DNA from: Thermosipho affectus
GTDB taxonomy: Bacteria; Thermotogota; Thermotogae; Thermotogales; Fervidobacteriaceae
Assembly: GCF_001990485.1 (NCBI RefSeq)
Contig: NZ_LBFC01000018.1
Coordinates: 1 to 64,000 of the forward strand
Reading direction: 5' to 3'
Length of the DNA stretch: 64,000 nt
The first letter of the stretch is position 1. Every line of letters starts with the position of its first letter. The notes below the pieces were generated by a model, which saw only the letters and a program-made list of their open reading frames with translations, was not told the origin of the DNA and searched no databases. This document shows positions 46,578-55,366 of this stretch, piece by piece. The position numbers and the translations under genes are program-made.

Positions 46578-46889
46578 GTATTTTGGAAAGTTTATATACT
46601 ACATATAGTTCTTTGGAAAGATTTATACACTATATATTGATTTCTAACCACATGGTAAGAAATTTACTTTCCAATTTGTAGAATTTCTTACCACTAAAAA
46701 ATCACGAACAATCGTCTTTTATCGTATATAATAAGAAAAACAAAAACTTACCACCAAAAACCTTATTTTATAAGTATTTATCTTCTTCTTACCAAAGACT
46801 GGTAACTTACCATTTAGAAAATTGGAAAGTTACAAATTAAGAAATAGCAACAATTTACAAGCCTTTTTTCAAAATAACTTTCCAATTTT
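46572..46889. repeat. Cluster of ten TGGWAAG motifs with nested inverted repeats in a 364-bp non-coding region
   Basis: No gene is evident between 46578 and 46941. TGGAAAG occurs at 46584, 46614 and 46823, TGGTAAG at 46653. The reverse forms are CTTTCCA at 46667 and 46878 and CTTACCA at 46687, 46747, 46788 and 46806; a near match CGGTAAG is at 46572. The motifs build three dyads: a 12-bp stem (46653-46664 with 46682-46693), a perfect TGGTAA-C-TTACCA (46800-46812), and a 15-bp stem (46818-46832 with 46875-46889). The first two copies lie in imperfect 30-bp direct repeats. This density is iteron- or operator-array-like. The region leads into the helicase gene. Confidence 0.75.
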
Positions 46890-46941
46890 CACCCTCTATA
46901 TTATTATTATTAATAAGAAAATATAAAGAAAGGATGAAAAA

Positions 46942-48825
46942 ATGTTTGAAAAAGAACTTGATGAAGAACAATATGAAGCGGTAACAAAATCACAAGGGAA
47001 AACATTAGTAATAGCAGGACCTGGCAGTGGTAAAACAAGGGTAATTACATACAAAATAGCATACCTTATAAACTCCGGTGTAAAACCACAGGAGATAATG
47101 CTTGTTACATTTACAAAAGCAGCTGCAAAAGAAATGCTACAAAGGGCTAAAATAGTTTCAAAATCAAATCTAGAAGGTATTACGGCAGGTACGTTCCATC
47201 ATGTATGTAACCTATTTCTTAGAAGATATGGAAGTACAATTGGACTAAAACCAAACTTTACCATCCTAGATAGTGAGGATGCAAAAGATTTAATGGAAAG
47301 CATTAGAAGTCAATTAATACCAAAGTCTGAAAGAAAAACAGTACCAACTGCAAAGCAACTGCTCTCAATATATTCATATATGAACAATACACTTTCATCG
47401 CTAAAAGAAGCAATAACAAGATACAATCCAAGATTTCTAGAACAAGAACATACAATAGAACAAATATTAATAAAATACCAACAAGAAAAACAAGCTCAAA
47501 ATTCTGTAGATTATGATGACCTTTTAATCCATACACTCCACATACTTTCAACAAGCAAAAGCATCAGATTAAGAGAATCGGAAAGATACAAGTGGATACT
47601 CGTTGATGAATTTCAAGACACCAATATAGTACAATTTAAAATAGTAGAACTACTATCAACTGTACATAAGAACCTAATAGTTGTTGGAGACGATGCACAA
47701 AGCATTTATTCATTTAGAGGTGCAAGGTTTGAAAATGTACTCGATTTTCAAAAAGAAGCAGAAACATTCAAAATCCAAACAAATTACAGAAGTTCACAAG
47801 AAATAGTCAATTTTATAAACGAAATGCTCCCAAAAAAATCTATAAAGAAAACATTATGCGCAAAAAGAAGTACAGGTATAAAACCATTTTTAGTACAAGT
47901 ATTTGACCATTACGATGAAGCAGATTTTGTAGCAAATGAAATTGTAAACTTTCAACATAACGGAATATCCTTAAATGACATTGCAGTGCTATACAGAGCA
48001 CACGCACATTCCCTTGAACTTCAACTTGAACTTTCAAAACATAACATTCCTTTTAAGTTATACTCTGGTTTACGATTTACCGAAACAGCACATGTAAAAG
48101 ATTGCATGGCATTTCTAAAGACCACGGTAAATCCTGAAGAAAAGATTTCATGGATACGGCTCCTAAAACTTGTAAATGGCATAGGAAATATAAAGGCAAA
48201 CAACTATGCAGAAGAAATTTCAAAAATAGGATATAGCGCATTAGACAAAATAAAGGAAAAAAGTTCCGATTTTAAAAAACTAAGGGAAACTATTAAAAAT
48301 ACACTAACTGTGGAAAATCCAGGTGAAAGAATAAAGATATTTTACATAGACTTTTATCACAAAAAAATGGAGGAAAAATTTGAAGATTACAAAGATAGAA
48401 GAGAGGATATAGAGCGCCTTATAGAAATGGCATCATTTTACAAAAACACCGAAAACTTTATCGGTGATATATTAATAAGTGAAAGCTATGAAATGAGAAA
48501 TGAAGACAACGAAAAAGAAAAGGTAACACTTACTACTATCCACCAGGCAAAAGGGCTTGAATGGAAAGTAGTTTTTATTTTAAGTGTTAACCCCGGTGAT
48601 TTTCCACATATAATGAGTCTACGCGAAAATAACATAGATGAAGAAGAAAGGTTATTTTATGTTGCAATAACACGTGCAAAAGATTATCTATACATAATCC
48701 ACAGTATAGGTGGTTCATCTAGAATATTCTACGGAAATGATTATCTAATAAGACGTGGAAAGAGCTTTATAGACGAGATACCCTTTCACCTTGTTGAACA
48801 CCTTGAATATGGAGTTGAAAAATGA
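46942..48825 (+). CDS. UvrD/Rep-type superfamily 1 DNA helicase
   Basis: A 627-residue SF1A helicase. Motifs: LDEEQYEAV (Q), AGPGSGKTRV (I), VTFTKAAAKEM (Ia), DEFQDTN (II), GDDAQSIYSFRGA (III), QTNYRSS (IV), TIHQAKGLEWKVVF (V) and EERLFYVAITRAKDYLYI (VI). It is somewhat shorter than UvrD/PcrA and lacks their long C-terminal tail. It unwinds DNA 3' to 5' in repair or replication restart. The ATG follows AAAGGAT. The unusual motif cluster upstream is its 5' region. Confidence 0.93.
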   Translation: MFEKELDEEQYEAVTKSQGKTLVIAGPGSGKTRVITYKIAYLINSGVKPQEIMLVTFTKAAAKEMLQRAKIVSKSNLEGITAGTFHHVCNLFLRRYGSTIGLKPNFTILDSEDAKDLMESIRSQLIPKSERKTVPTAKQLLSIYSYMNNTLSSLKEAITRYNPRFLEQEHTIEQILIKYQQEKQAQNSVDYDDLLIHTLHILSTSKSIRLRESERYKWILVDEFQDTNIVQFKIVELLSTVHKNLIVVGDDAQSIYSFRGARFENVLDFQKEAETFKIQTNYRSSQEIVNFINEMLPKKSIKKTLCAKRSTGIKPFLVQVFDHYDEADFVANEIVNFQHNGISLNDIAVLYRAHAHSLELQLELSKHNIPFKLYSGLRFTETAHVKDCMAFLKTTVNPEEKISWIRLLKLVNGIGNIKANNYAEEISKIGYSALDKIKEKSSDFKKLRETIKNTLTVENPGERIKIFYIDFYHKKMEEKFEDYKDRREDIERLIEMASFYKNTENFIGDILISESYEMRNEDNEKEKVTLTTIHQAKGLEWKVVFILSVNPGDFPHIMSLRENNIDEEERLFYVAITRAKDYLYIIHSIGGSSRIFYGNDYLIRRGKSFIDEIPFHLVEHLEYGVEK

Positions 48826-49568
48826 TATACATAGGAACAAGTGGTTTTCAATTTGATGATTGGATAGGTACAGTATATCCAAAAGACATTAAAAAGGCAC
48901 AGATGTTAAATTATTACGTTGGAAAGTACACATTTAATACAGTTGAATTAAACTACACGTATTATAGAATGCCAAAATACAAAGGTATTGTATCTCTTTT
49001 AAGAAAAACTCCAAGAAATTTTGTATTTTCAATAAAACTACACGGTGGAATAACACACGAAAAAAGTTTAGAACTTGTGGATAAATTCTTGCAAGAAACA
49101 TGTGAAATGGAAAACGAAAATAGATTGATAGGTTATCTTGCACAATTTCCGTTTTCATTTAAAAAAACTCCAGAAAGTGAAAGATATTTGTATAAACTTT
49201 CAAAAAAGATAAAAAATTTGTTTGTTGAGTTTAGACATATATCTTGGTTAGATTTTAAAACAAAAGACTTTGAAATAATAACAATTGATCAACCACAGTT
49301 AAAGGATTTCTATCCATTTAAGATAAATGCAAATGAGAAATTATACGTTAGACTCCATGGAAGAAATAAAAAGTGGTTTGAAGGAGATGTTAAAACAAGG
49401 TATAATTACAATTACAAAAGAAAAGAACTTTTGGAAATTTATGAAAAAATAAAGGATTTTGAAGGGGAAAAGTATATTTACTTTAATAACTGCTATCGTG
49501 GATACGCACTTTTAAATGCAGTGGAATTTAGGGAAATAATTGGTGGTGGAAAACTTGAAATTTTTTGA
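48822..49568 (+). CDS. DUF72 family protein
   Basis: A 248-residue TIM-barrel-like DUF72 protein: YIGTSGFQFDDWIGTVYP at the start, FNTVELNYTYYRMP, FSIKLHGGITH, VEFRHISWL, and YVRLHGRNKKWF. The function is unknown. The ATG overlaps the helicase stop by 4 bp, so the two are co-translated. Its 3' end overlaps the sigma factor gene slightly. Confidence 0.92.
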   Translation: MIYIGTSGFQFDDWIGTVYPKDIKKAQMLNYYVGKYTFNTVELNYTYYRMPKYKGIVSLLRKTPRNFVFSIKLHGGITHEKSLELVDKFLQETCEMENENRLIGYLAQFPFSFKKTPESERYLYKLSKKIKNLFVEFRHISWLDFKTKDFEIITIDQPQLKDFYPFKINANEKLYVRLHGRNKKWFEGDVKTRYNYNYKRKELLEIYEKIKDFEGEKYIYFNNCYRGYALLNAVEFREIIGGGKLEIF

Positions 49569-50163
49569 ACACAAAGAAAAAGACAATAGTCAAATTAGTT
49601 GGGAAGGTGAAAAAAAGTTTATAGATGCCCTAAAAAGGGGAGAAGAATGGGCATATAGAAGGTTGTACAGAGAATATGCGCCAAAGATCGGTTCATTTGC
49701 CAAAACGTATTTTGGAACAGATGATGTAGATGACATAGTACAGGAAGTTATGTTAAGGATATTTAAAGGAATAAAGAAATTTAAGGGAAACTCTTCACTT
49801 TCTACTTGGATATATAAAATAACGTTAAATGTGTGCAACACGTATTACGAAAAATTCAAAAAGAAAAGTGAGAAAGTTTTTAGTGTGGAAAACGATGAAG
49901 AAGATATAGAAACAGATATTCCGGATAAAGAAAAAGATGTGCAAAAAGAAGTGGAATCGGAATTATTATACGAAAAAATCAATAAAGTGCTAGAAAAGCT
50001 CCCGGAAAATGAGAGAATATTAATAAAACTTAGGGATATAGATGAAATGTCTTACCTTGAAATAGCGGATATCCTAAGCATACCTGAAGGCACTGTAAAG
50101 AGCAGACTTCACAATGCCAGGAAAAAATTTAAAAATCTTCTTAAGGAGGAAGGTATAGTATGA
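49555..50163 (+). CDS. ECF-type RNA polymerase sigma factor
   Basis: About 202 residues with sigma region 2 (AYRRLYREYAPKIGSFAKTYFGTDDVDDIVQEVMLRIF) and region 4 (LPENERILIKLRDIDEMSYLEIADILSIPEGTVKSRLHNARKKF), joined by an acidic linker; region 3 is absent. The TTG at 49555 fits GGTGGTGGA best; TTG 49540 or GTG 49543/49546 are alternatives. It overlaps DUF72 by 14 bp and the small membrane protein downstream by 4 bp, the usual sigma/anti-sigma coupling. Confidence 0.92.
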   Translation: MKFFEHKEKDNSQISWEGEKKFIDALKRGEEWAYRRLYREYAPKIGSFAKTYFGTDDVDDIVQEVMLRIFKGIKKFKGNSSLSTWIYKITLNVCNTYYEKFKKKSEKVFSVENDEEDIETDIPDKEKDVQKEVESELLYEKINKVLEKLPENERILIKLRDIDEMSYLEIADILSIPEGTVKSRLHNARKKFKNLLKEEGIV

Positions 50164-50447
50164 CCGAGGAAAGATACGGAAAAGTTATAGAACTATTAAA
50201 ACAAACCACTTGCTATAGACCGGGAGATATTTTGGAAGAAAAGGTAATTAATAATATCAAAAAAAAGAAGAGATTTTCTACGTTGTACAAATCGATAATT
50301 TTGATAGCGGGAATTAGTATAATCTCGTTAATTTACGTGGGAATTGACAAACCCAAAAATGAGGTTTTTACGCAAAAAAACACCGCACCTGTTATGGAGG
50401 AATTTGAACCAATTTATGATATAACATTGGTAAGCGATGGATTTTGA
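50160..50447 (+). CDS. Putative anti-sigma factor (single-pass membrane)
   Basis: A 95-residue protein: a cytoplasmic N-terminus (1-40, MTEERYGKVIELLKQTTCYRPGD), one membrane helix (about 43-61, LYKSIILIAGISIISLIYV), and a short acidic outside tail. It lacks the zinc-binding HxxxCxxC of ZAS proteins. Position and topology directly after an ECF sigma gene support an anti-sigma role; sequence alone does not prove it. The RBS AAGGAGGAAGG lies in the sigma gene's end, and the next gene starts nearby. Confidence 0.65.
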   Translation: MTEERYGKVIELLKQTTCYRPGDILEEKVINNIKKKKRFSTLYKSIILIAGISIISLIYVGIDKPKNEVFTQKNTAPVMEEFEPIYDITLVSDGF

Positions 50448-50458
50448 GAGGTGAAATA

Positions 50459-51175
50459 GTGAAAAGATTTTTTCTTTTTTTCTCGATATTTATTTCTGTA
50501 TACATTTTCCCACAATCTTATCATGCATTTAGATTGATATTTGAATACTACAAAGATCAACTTCAAATGGTAAGGTATGAGGAAGTTTTCTGCAAAGATG
50601 GTAACAAAATAGTTTTTGTAAAAGTTCCAAAAAAGATAACGTGGGTAAAGTTAAATGGAAAATTTTACATTGGAACTGAAAAGTTAAAACTTTCACCACC
50701 TATAAATGACTTGGAGGATGTGTTTTATAAGTATCTTGATACACATAAACTTTCAAGGGATTTTAATGGAGAAATTACAATTGCAGAAAAATTGTTTACA
50801 ATAAAAGCAGTAAAAACAAATGGAATGCTTACGAAAATTGTTAGAAAATTTAGTAATATTTTAACTGAGATGCACTTTATTTATCTTCCAACTACAAAGA
50901 CATTTGAGGATATTTTATCTTCTTTAAAATTATCTGATGAAAGTGATTTACCTTATAAAATATACAGTATTTTAAATAAATTTTTGTGGTTTACACCAAA
51001 GATTTCAAAAGATAACCTTGAGATTTACGCAATAGATAAAAATGGTGAAGAAGTTATCCTTGAAATCTCGAAGAAATACGGGGAATTTAAGATAGATTCA
51101 TTTTATTTAACTATAAAAAAATCAAGTAAAGAGACAAGAGAGGAAATAAAAAATGAAATCAGCCGTGTTAATTGA
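50459..51175 (+). CDS. Exported protein, possible RseB/LolA-like partner of the sigma unit
   Basis: A 238-residue protein with a signal peptide (KRFFLFFSIFISVYIFPQS). The beta-rich body (QMVRYEEVFCKDGNKIVFVKVPKKITWVK and onward) recalls the RseB/MucB or LolA half-barrel only in general pattern, so this is a low-confidence family guess. Genes in this third position of sigma/anti-sigma operons often sense envelope state. The GTG at 50459 is behind GAGAGGTGAAA. It overlaps the radical SAM gene by 23 bp. Confidence 0.5.
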   Translation: MKRFFLFFSIFISVYIFPQSYHAFRLIFEYYKDQLQMVRYEEVFCKDGNKIVFVKVPKKITWVKLNGKFYIGTEKLKLSPPINDLEDVFYKYLDTHKLSRDFNGEITIAEKLFTIKAVKTNGMLTKIVRKFSNILTEMHFIYLPTTKTFEDILSSLKLSDESDLPYKIYSILNKFLWFTPKISKDNLEIYAIDKNGEEVILEISKKYGEFKIDSFYLTIKKSSKETREEIKNEISRVN

Positions 51176-52700
51176 TGGATATGTGGATGAACCTGCTGTT
51201 TTAGGAGTTCCACCATATATAAGCACATACGCCCGCTATATAGCGGGCACTTTGTTGCTAAAAGGCTTTGAAGTAACATATACTACTATAGACCAAATAA
51301 GAGAAAAAGATAATTGGCAAATTTTCAACGATTACGATGTTATGGTTATTTTATCCTCCGTTACAGTTCCTGGAAAGTACATCGGTGGAACACCAATAAC
51401 GATAGATGAAATCGAAAAGCTATTTGAGCTAAACAAAAAGCCTTTTAGAATTTTAACAGGTGCAATTGTGAAATTTTTAAAAAGTACAAAAGCAGATGAT
51501 GTAGCTGAAGATTTTTTAAAGTATGCATTTGAAAATGTAAGCTACGAAATAATTAGGAAAGTTTCTATAGAAGGTGCACAGATTGTAAAACAACATCCGA
51601 GATATCCAGACGTTATCTGTGAAATTGAAGTTTCATTGGGATGTGAAAGAAAAACGTATTGTACTTTTTGCAGTGAGCCAATTTTACACCCAATTTTTTC
51701 ATCAAGACCTGTAAAAGATATAGTAGATGAAGTCGAAGCCCTTTATAAGTGCGGAGTAAGGGCTTTTAGACTAGGAAGAAGTGCAAATATACTTGCATAC
51801 GGATTTGACAAAAATTCATCAAAAATTAATATTTCATTAATAAATGAGTTGTACAATGGAATTAGAGATGTAGCGCCTGAGTTGGAAGTATTGCATACAG
51901 ACAATGCAAACCCGGGATTTATAGCAAAATATTATCCAGAAAGTGCCAGGGCAATAGAAATAATCGTAAATTACAACACACCAGGTGATATTTTTTCGTT
52001 TGGAATTGAAAGTTTTGACGAAAATGTAAGAAAGAAGAATAATATCCAAGGAAGTGTAGATGATATAGATTTTGCAATAAGACTTGTAAACGAGGTTGGT
52101 GGAAAAAGGGTGGAAGGCGTACCAAAGCTTTTGCCAGGATTAAATTTTATATTTGGTTTATACGGTGAAACAAAAAAGTCCTATGAGATATTGTACAAAA
52201 AATTAAAAGAATACTTAAATGATAATGTATTGATAAGAAGGATAAATTTAAGGCAGCTTTATTTGGTACCAAATACGCCTATGTGGTATTTGAGCAAGAG
52301 AAAACATCTTAAGGTAAATAAAAAGTTATTTAACCACTATAAATATCTAATTAGAAGAGAAATAGATGCCCCTATGCTAAGAAAAGTATTTCCAAAAGGA
52401 ACTATCATTCGAAATGTAATTTCTGAATTTAGAGAGGGAAATATAACGTTTGCAAGACCTCTTGGCACTTACCCTATTCTAATAGGTGTTATAGGAATTT
52501 TCGAAGGAAAATCAGATGTTTATGTGGTGGATCATGGAAGAAGGTCCATTACGGCAATTGAAATGGAAAGAAAAGTAGGCGATTACTCAATTAATGAGCT
52601 TACAAAAATTCCGGGTATAGGAAAATCAACTGCACAAATGTTAAAAGAAAAATTTTTCAACCAGCCTTTATGGAAAGTATTGGAGGGACAAGTTGATTAA
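51153..52700 (+). CDS. Radical SAM enzyme with C-terminal helix-hairpin-helix (COG1031)
   Basis: A 515-residue protein. The N-terminal domain (1-150, VLIDGYVDEPAVLGVPPYISTYARYIAG) resembles a B12-binding-like fold. The radical SAM cluster motif is CERKTYCTFC, that is Cx5CxxC instead of Cx3CxxC, as in the COG1031 group. The end has a helix-hairpin-helix, LTKIPGIGKSTAQMLKEKF, which usually binds nucleic acid. The substrate is unknown; an RNA or DNA modification is the best inference. It is translated from the sigma operon transcript and overlaps the GGDEF gene by 8 bp. Confidence 0.85.
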   Translation: MKSAVLIDGYVDEPAVLGVPPYISTYARYIAGTLLLKGFEVTYTTIDQIREKDNWQIFNDYDVMVILSSVTVPGKYIGGTPITIDEIEKLFELNKKPFRILTGAIVKFLKSTKADDVAEDFLKYAFENVSYEIIRKVSIEGAQIVKQHPRYPDVICEIEVSLGCERKTYCTFCSEPILHPIFSSRPVKDIVDEVEALYKCGVRAFRLGRSANILAYGFDKNSSKINISLINELYNGIRDVAPELEVLHTDNANPGFIAKYYPESARAIEIIVNYNTPGDIFSFGIESFDENVRKKNNIQGSVDDIDFAIRLVNEVGGKRVEGVPKLLPGLNFIFGLYGETKKSYEILYKKLKEYLNDNVLIRRINLRQLYLVPNTPMWYLSKRKHLKVNKKLFNHYKYLIRREIDAPMLRKVFPKGTIIRNVISEFREGNITFARPLGTYPILIGVIGIFEGKSDVYVVDHGRRSITAIEMERKVGDYSINELTKIPGIGKSTAQMLKEKFFNQPLWKVLEGQVD

Positions 52701-53652
52701 ATCGTATTTTGACCTTTTGACATCTAAAATTTTACTGGAAACAACTGTGGAAGTTTTAAAAGATGAAAGTGTAGATAAGTTTTTCCATAAGTTAGCGGAT
52801 AAATCATTACCCATTTTAAAATTTGACGCATGGTCTGTTTTGGAAGTGGAGGATAAAGAAAGGGTAAAGTTTGTTGCTGTATCTGATTTTTACCAAAGGT
52901 TTGATGTTGAAAAAATTGAAAAAAAACTTTCTTTTCAAGATTTTGCATTGTATAATGTAGTTTTAAATACCAAGAGGTGGAAATATATAAAAGACGTTTC
53001 AAAGACAAGGGCTTGGGTACCAAATAATAGAATTTCTTCTTGGATAGGGATTCCATTGCTTTTTGATTCTAAAGTATATGGTGTTTTAAGTTTAGATTAT
53101 TTTAAGATAAAAAGACTTGGACTAAAAGAAAAGCTATTTTTGGATAATTTTCAAAGAAATTTTTCCCAAATTGCATCTGATTTTAGACAGCTTAAGGAAC
53201 TATTCTATCAAAAGTATATTGATCAACTTACAAGTTTAAAAAACAGGCATTTTATAGAAGAATTTTTCGAAAGTAATAAAGAAAGGGTTGGATTAATTTT
53301 TTGTGATTTAAATAAATTTAAATCTATAAACGATACATATGGACATAGATTTGGCGATGAAGTTATAAAGGTCGTGGCAAAGAGATTAAAAAATGTATTA
53401 AAATCCACTGATCAAGTGGTAAGATACGGAGGAGATGAATTTATAATCATAACAAAAAATGTGGATAAAATACATGTAATAATAAATAGGATTAAGAATA
53501 TAATTAAAAAATATGATATAATTATCGATGGGAAGAAAGTGAATTTGGGAATTTCTTGTGGATATGCAATCTTTCCAGATGATGGAACGGATCTTTGGGA
53601 AATACTACATATTGCTGATCTTAGAATGTATGAAGAAAAAAAAAAGGAGTAA
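52693..53652 (+). CDS. Diguanylate cyclase with GAF-like sensor
   Basis: A 319-residue soluble protein. The N-terminal 165 residues look like a GAF domain (FDAWSVLEVEDKE and RISSWIGIPLLFDSKVYGVLSLDYF); the C-terminal GGDEF domain has LTSLKNRHFIEEF, CDLNKFKSINDTYGH and the active RYGGDEF. The position five residues upstream is KSTD, not RxxD, so product inhibition at the I-site is probably absent. The TTG start is behind GGAGGGAC. An HD-GYP gene follows 3 bp later: synthesis and breakdown of c-di-GMP in one operon. Confidence 0.9.
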   Translation: MIKSYFDLLTSKILLETTVEVLKDESVDKFFHKLADKSLPILKFDAWSVLEVEDKERVKFVAVSDFYQRFDVEKIEKKLSFQDFALYNVVLNTKRWKYIKDVSKTRAWVPNNRISSWIGIPLLFDSKVYGVLSLDYFKIKRLGLKEKLFLDNFQRNFSQIASDFRQLKELFYQKYIDQLTSLKNRHFIEEFFESNKERVGLIFCDLNKFKSINDTYGHRFGDEVIKVVAKRLKNVLKSTDQVVRYGGDEFIIITKNVDKIHVIINRIKNIIKKYDIIIDGKKVNLGISCGYAIFPDDGTDLWEILHIADLRMYEEKKKE

Positions 53653-53655
53653 AAG

Positions 53656-54885
53656 ATGAAGATTCTTTTTAATACGATAAATCTAGTTCCAAATTTTGGT
53701 GTACATTCTCTTCAAGTAGCCTTTCTATCATCTGAGATTTCAAAATTGCTTTCCCTTGATTATAAAAAGGCATTTATAACAGGATATATACATGATATTG
53801 GAGTTTTAATTCCCCATGAAGGTTTTGTTTTGGATGATATCAACTCATCATATCTTTTACTCCATGATGTATCAAGTCTTAATGAGCTTACAAGAATGCA
53901 TACTATAATAGGAAGTTTTATAATAAGCCAGATAAATTCACTAAAAGAATATTCGGATATCATCCTAAAGCACCATGCTGTTCCAAAGTTTTTGGATGAA
54001 AAATTTAAAGATGATATCTATGCGAATGTTATTTCAATATCTGAAGAAATATCAAAGTACCATTTTATTAACGATGATGTGGATTACGACGATCTCTTTT
54101 TTCCAATTTTATCCATAAAAAATAGATTTTTTAAAGAAGTTTTTGATGCAGCTTTAGAATGCATAAAAAAAGAGTACGTGATGTGGATATTGGATGATAT
54201 AAAACGTAATATATTAAAGGAAAAGCTAATCCAAGAATTTATAGATATAAGAAAAGACCAAGATTTCTTAGTTGAGTTGGGGATTTTAATTTCATTTATA
54301 GTAGATGTAAAGAGCAAATTTACAAAAGATCACTCATGGAGAGTTGCAACGGTAGCACGTGAAATGGCAAGTGTAGCTTCATTGGATAAAGACTCCATGT
54401 TTTTAGCGGGATTGTACCATGATATTGGAAAGATAACAACGCCTATAAGTATTTTAGAAAAAAAAGGAAAGTTAACGGAAAGCGAGATAAAGATAATGAA
54501 AAAACACGTGTATTATTCTATGATTATCCTACACGATTATTTGAATGAAAGTTGGTATTTACCCGCTGTAAGACATCAGGAGAGGTGTGATGGAACGGGA
54601 TATCCGCTTAGATTAATTTCTGATAATATGGAATTTGAAGATAAAATACTTCAGGTAGCAGATTATTTTTCTGCATTGCTTGAAGATAGGCCATATAGGG
54701 AAGGTTTTAGTGCTGAAAAGGCTTTTGAAATAACCTATGAGACGGCAAAAAAAGGTACATTGTCTGTTGAAGCTGTGGATGTTTTAAACGAAGTGTTGAA
54801 AAAAGATATGGATTTTAAAAATATTCCATATATTTCAGATGTGCAAAAAAACATTGATCAGTTTATAAATGGTATAACCATTTAA
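53656..54885 (+). CDS. Tandem HD-domain protein with C-terminal HD-GYP phosphodiesterase
   Basis: A 409-residue protein. A first HD-like domain (about 15-150: HSLQVAFLSSEI, YIHDIGV, LKHHAVP) lacks the GYP element. The second (about 210-385) has KDHSWRVATVAREM, GLYHDIGKI, KKHVYYSM, HQERCDGTGYP and LQVADYFSALLEDRPYR, all the metal ligands and the GYP triad. It should hydrolyse c-di-GMP. The pairing with the preceding cyclase suggests a local signalling unit. Confidence 0.88.
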   Translation: MKILFNTINLVPNFGVHSLQVAFLSSEISKLLSLDYKKAFITGYIHDIGVLIPHEGFVLDDINSSYLLLHDVSSLNELTRMHTIIGSFIISQINSLKEYSDIILKHHAVPKFLDEKFKDDIYANVISISEEISKYHFINDDVDYDDLFFPILSIKNRFFKEVFDAALECIKKEYVMWILDDIKRNILKEKLIQEFIDIRKDQDFLVELGILISFIVDVKSKFTKDHSWRVATVAREMASVASLDKDSMFLAGLYHDIGKITTPISILEKKGKLTESEIKIMKKHVYYSMIILHDYLNESWYLPAVRHQERCDGTGYPLRLISDNMEFEDKILQVADYFSALLEDRPYREGFSAEKAFEITYETAKKGTLSVEAVDVLNEVLKKDMDFKNIPYISDVQKNIDQFINGITI

Positions 54886-54896
54886 GGGGGGAGTGT

Positions 54897-55364
54897 GTGA
54901 AGTTTTTGGTAATTTCCGATTTACATATTCCCACTAGAAATAGGGAAATACACCCAAAGATTGTTGAGCTTTCTAGAAGCTGTGATGGTATTTTTGCATT
55001 GGGTGATTTTGTTGATTTAAATACAGTTTTGTATTTGCAATCTTTAAATAGAAATTTTTACGCAGTGTTTGGCAACATGGATGATTATGACGTAAAAGAT
55101 TATCTTCCCGCACAAAGAGTGGTAAAGATAGGAAGATATGTTATTGGGCTTACACATGGAAGCGGTTCACATATAAGGATTCCAGAAAGAATAGTAAATT
55201 GGTTTGATGACGATGTGGATGTAATATTATTTGGACACAGCCATGTACCTGAAGATAGAATTTTTCGTGGAAAGCGTTTCATAAATCCCGGGACAGCAAT
55301 GGAAACATACGGTATAATGGAGATTAATGAGAAGTTAAAATTTGAAGTATTTAAGGAGGATTAA
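54897..55364 (+). CDS. YfcE/MJ0936-type metallophosphoesterase
   Basis: A 155-residue calcineurin-like phosphodiesterase: VISDLHIP (metal site, residues 5-12), ALGDFVDLN, GNMDDYD, LTHGSGSHIRIP, LFGHSHVPE and NPGTA. These proteins hydrolyse phosphodiesters in vitro; the physiological substrate is unknown, but its position after HD-GYP hints at nucleotide turnover. The GTG start is behind AAGGGGGGAG. The GH13 gene starts 2 bp after its stop. Confidence 0.9.
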   Translation: MKFLVISDLHIPTRNREIHPKIVELSRSCDGIFALGDFVDLNTVLYLQSLNRNFYAVFGNMDDYDVKDYLPAQRVVKIGRYVIGLTHGSGSHIRIPERIVNWFDDDVDVILFGHSHVPEDRIFRGKRFINPGTAMETYGIMEINEKLKFEVFKED

Positions 55365-55366
55365 GG

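Noticed and set aside
46572-46941. Chromosomal origin of replication
   Set aside because: No DnaA-box-like TTATCCACA cluster and no dnaA or dnaN genes nearby; the repeated motif is different.
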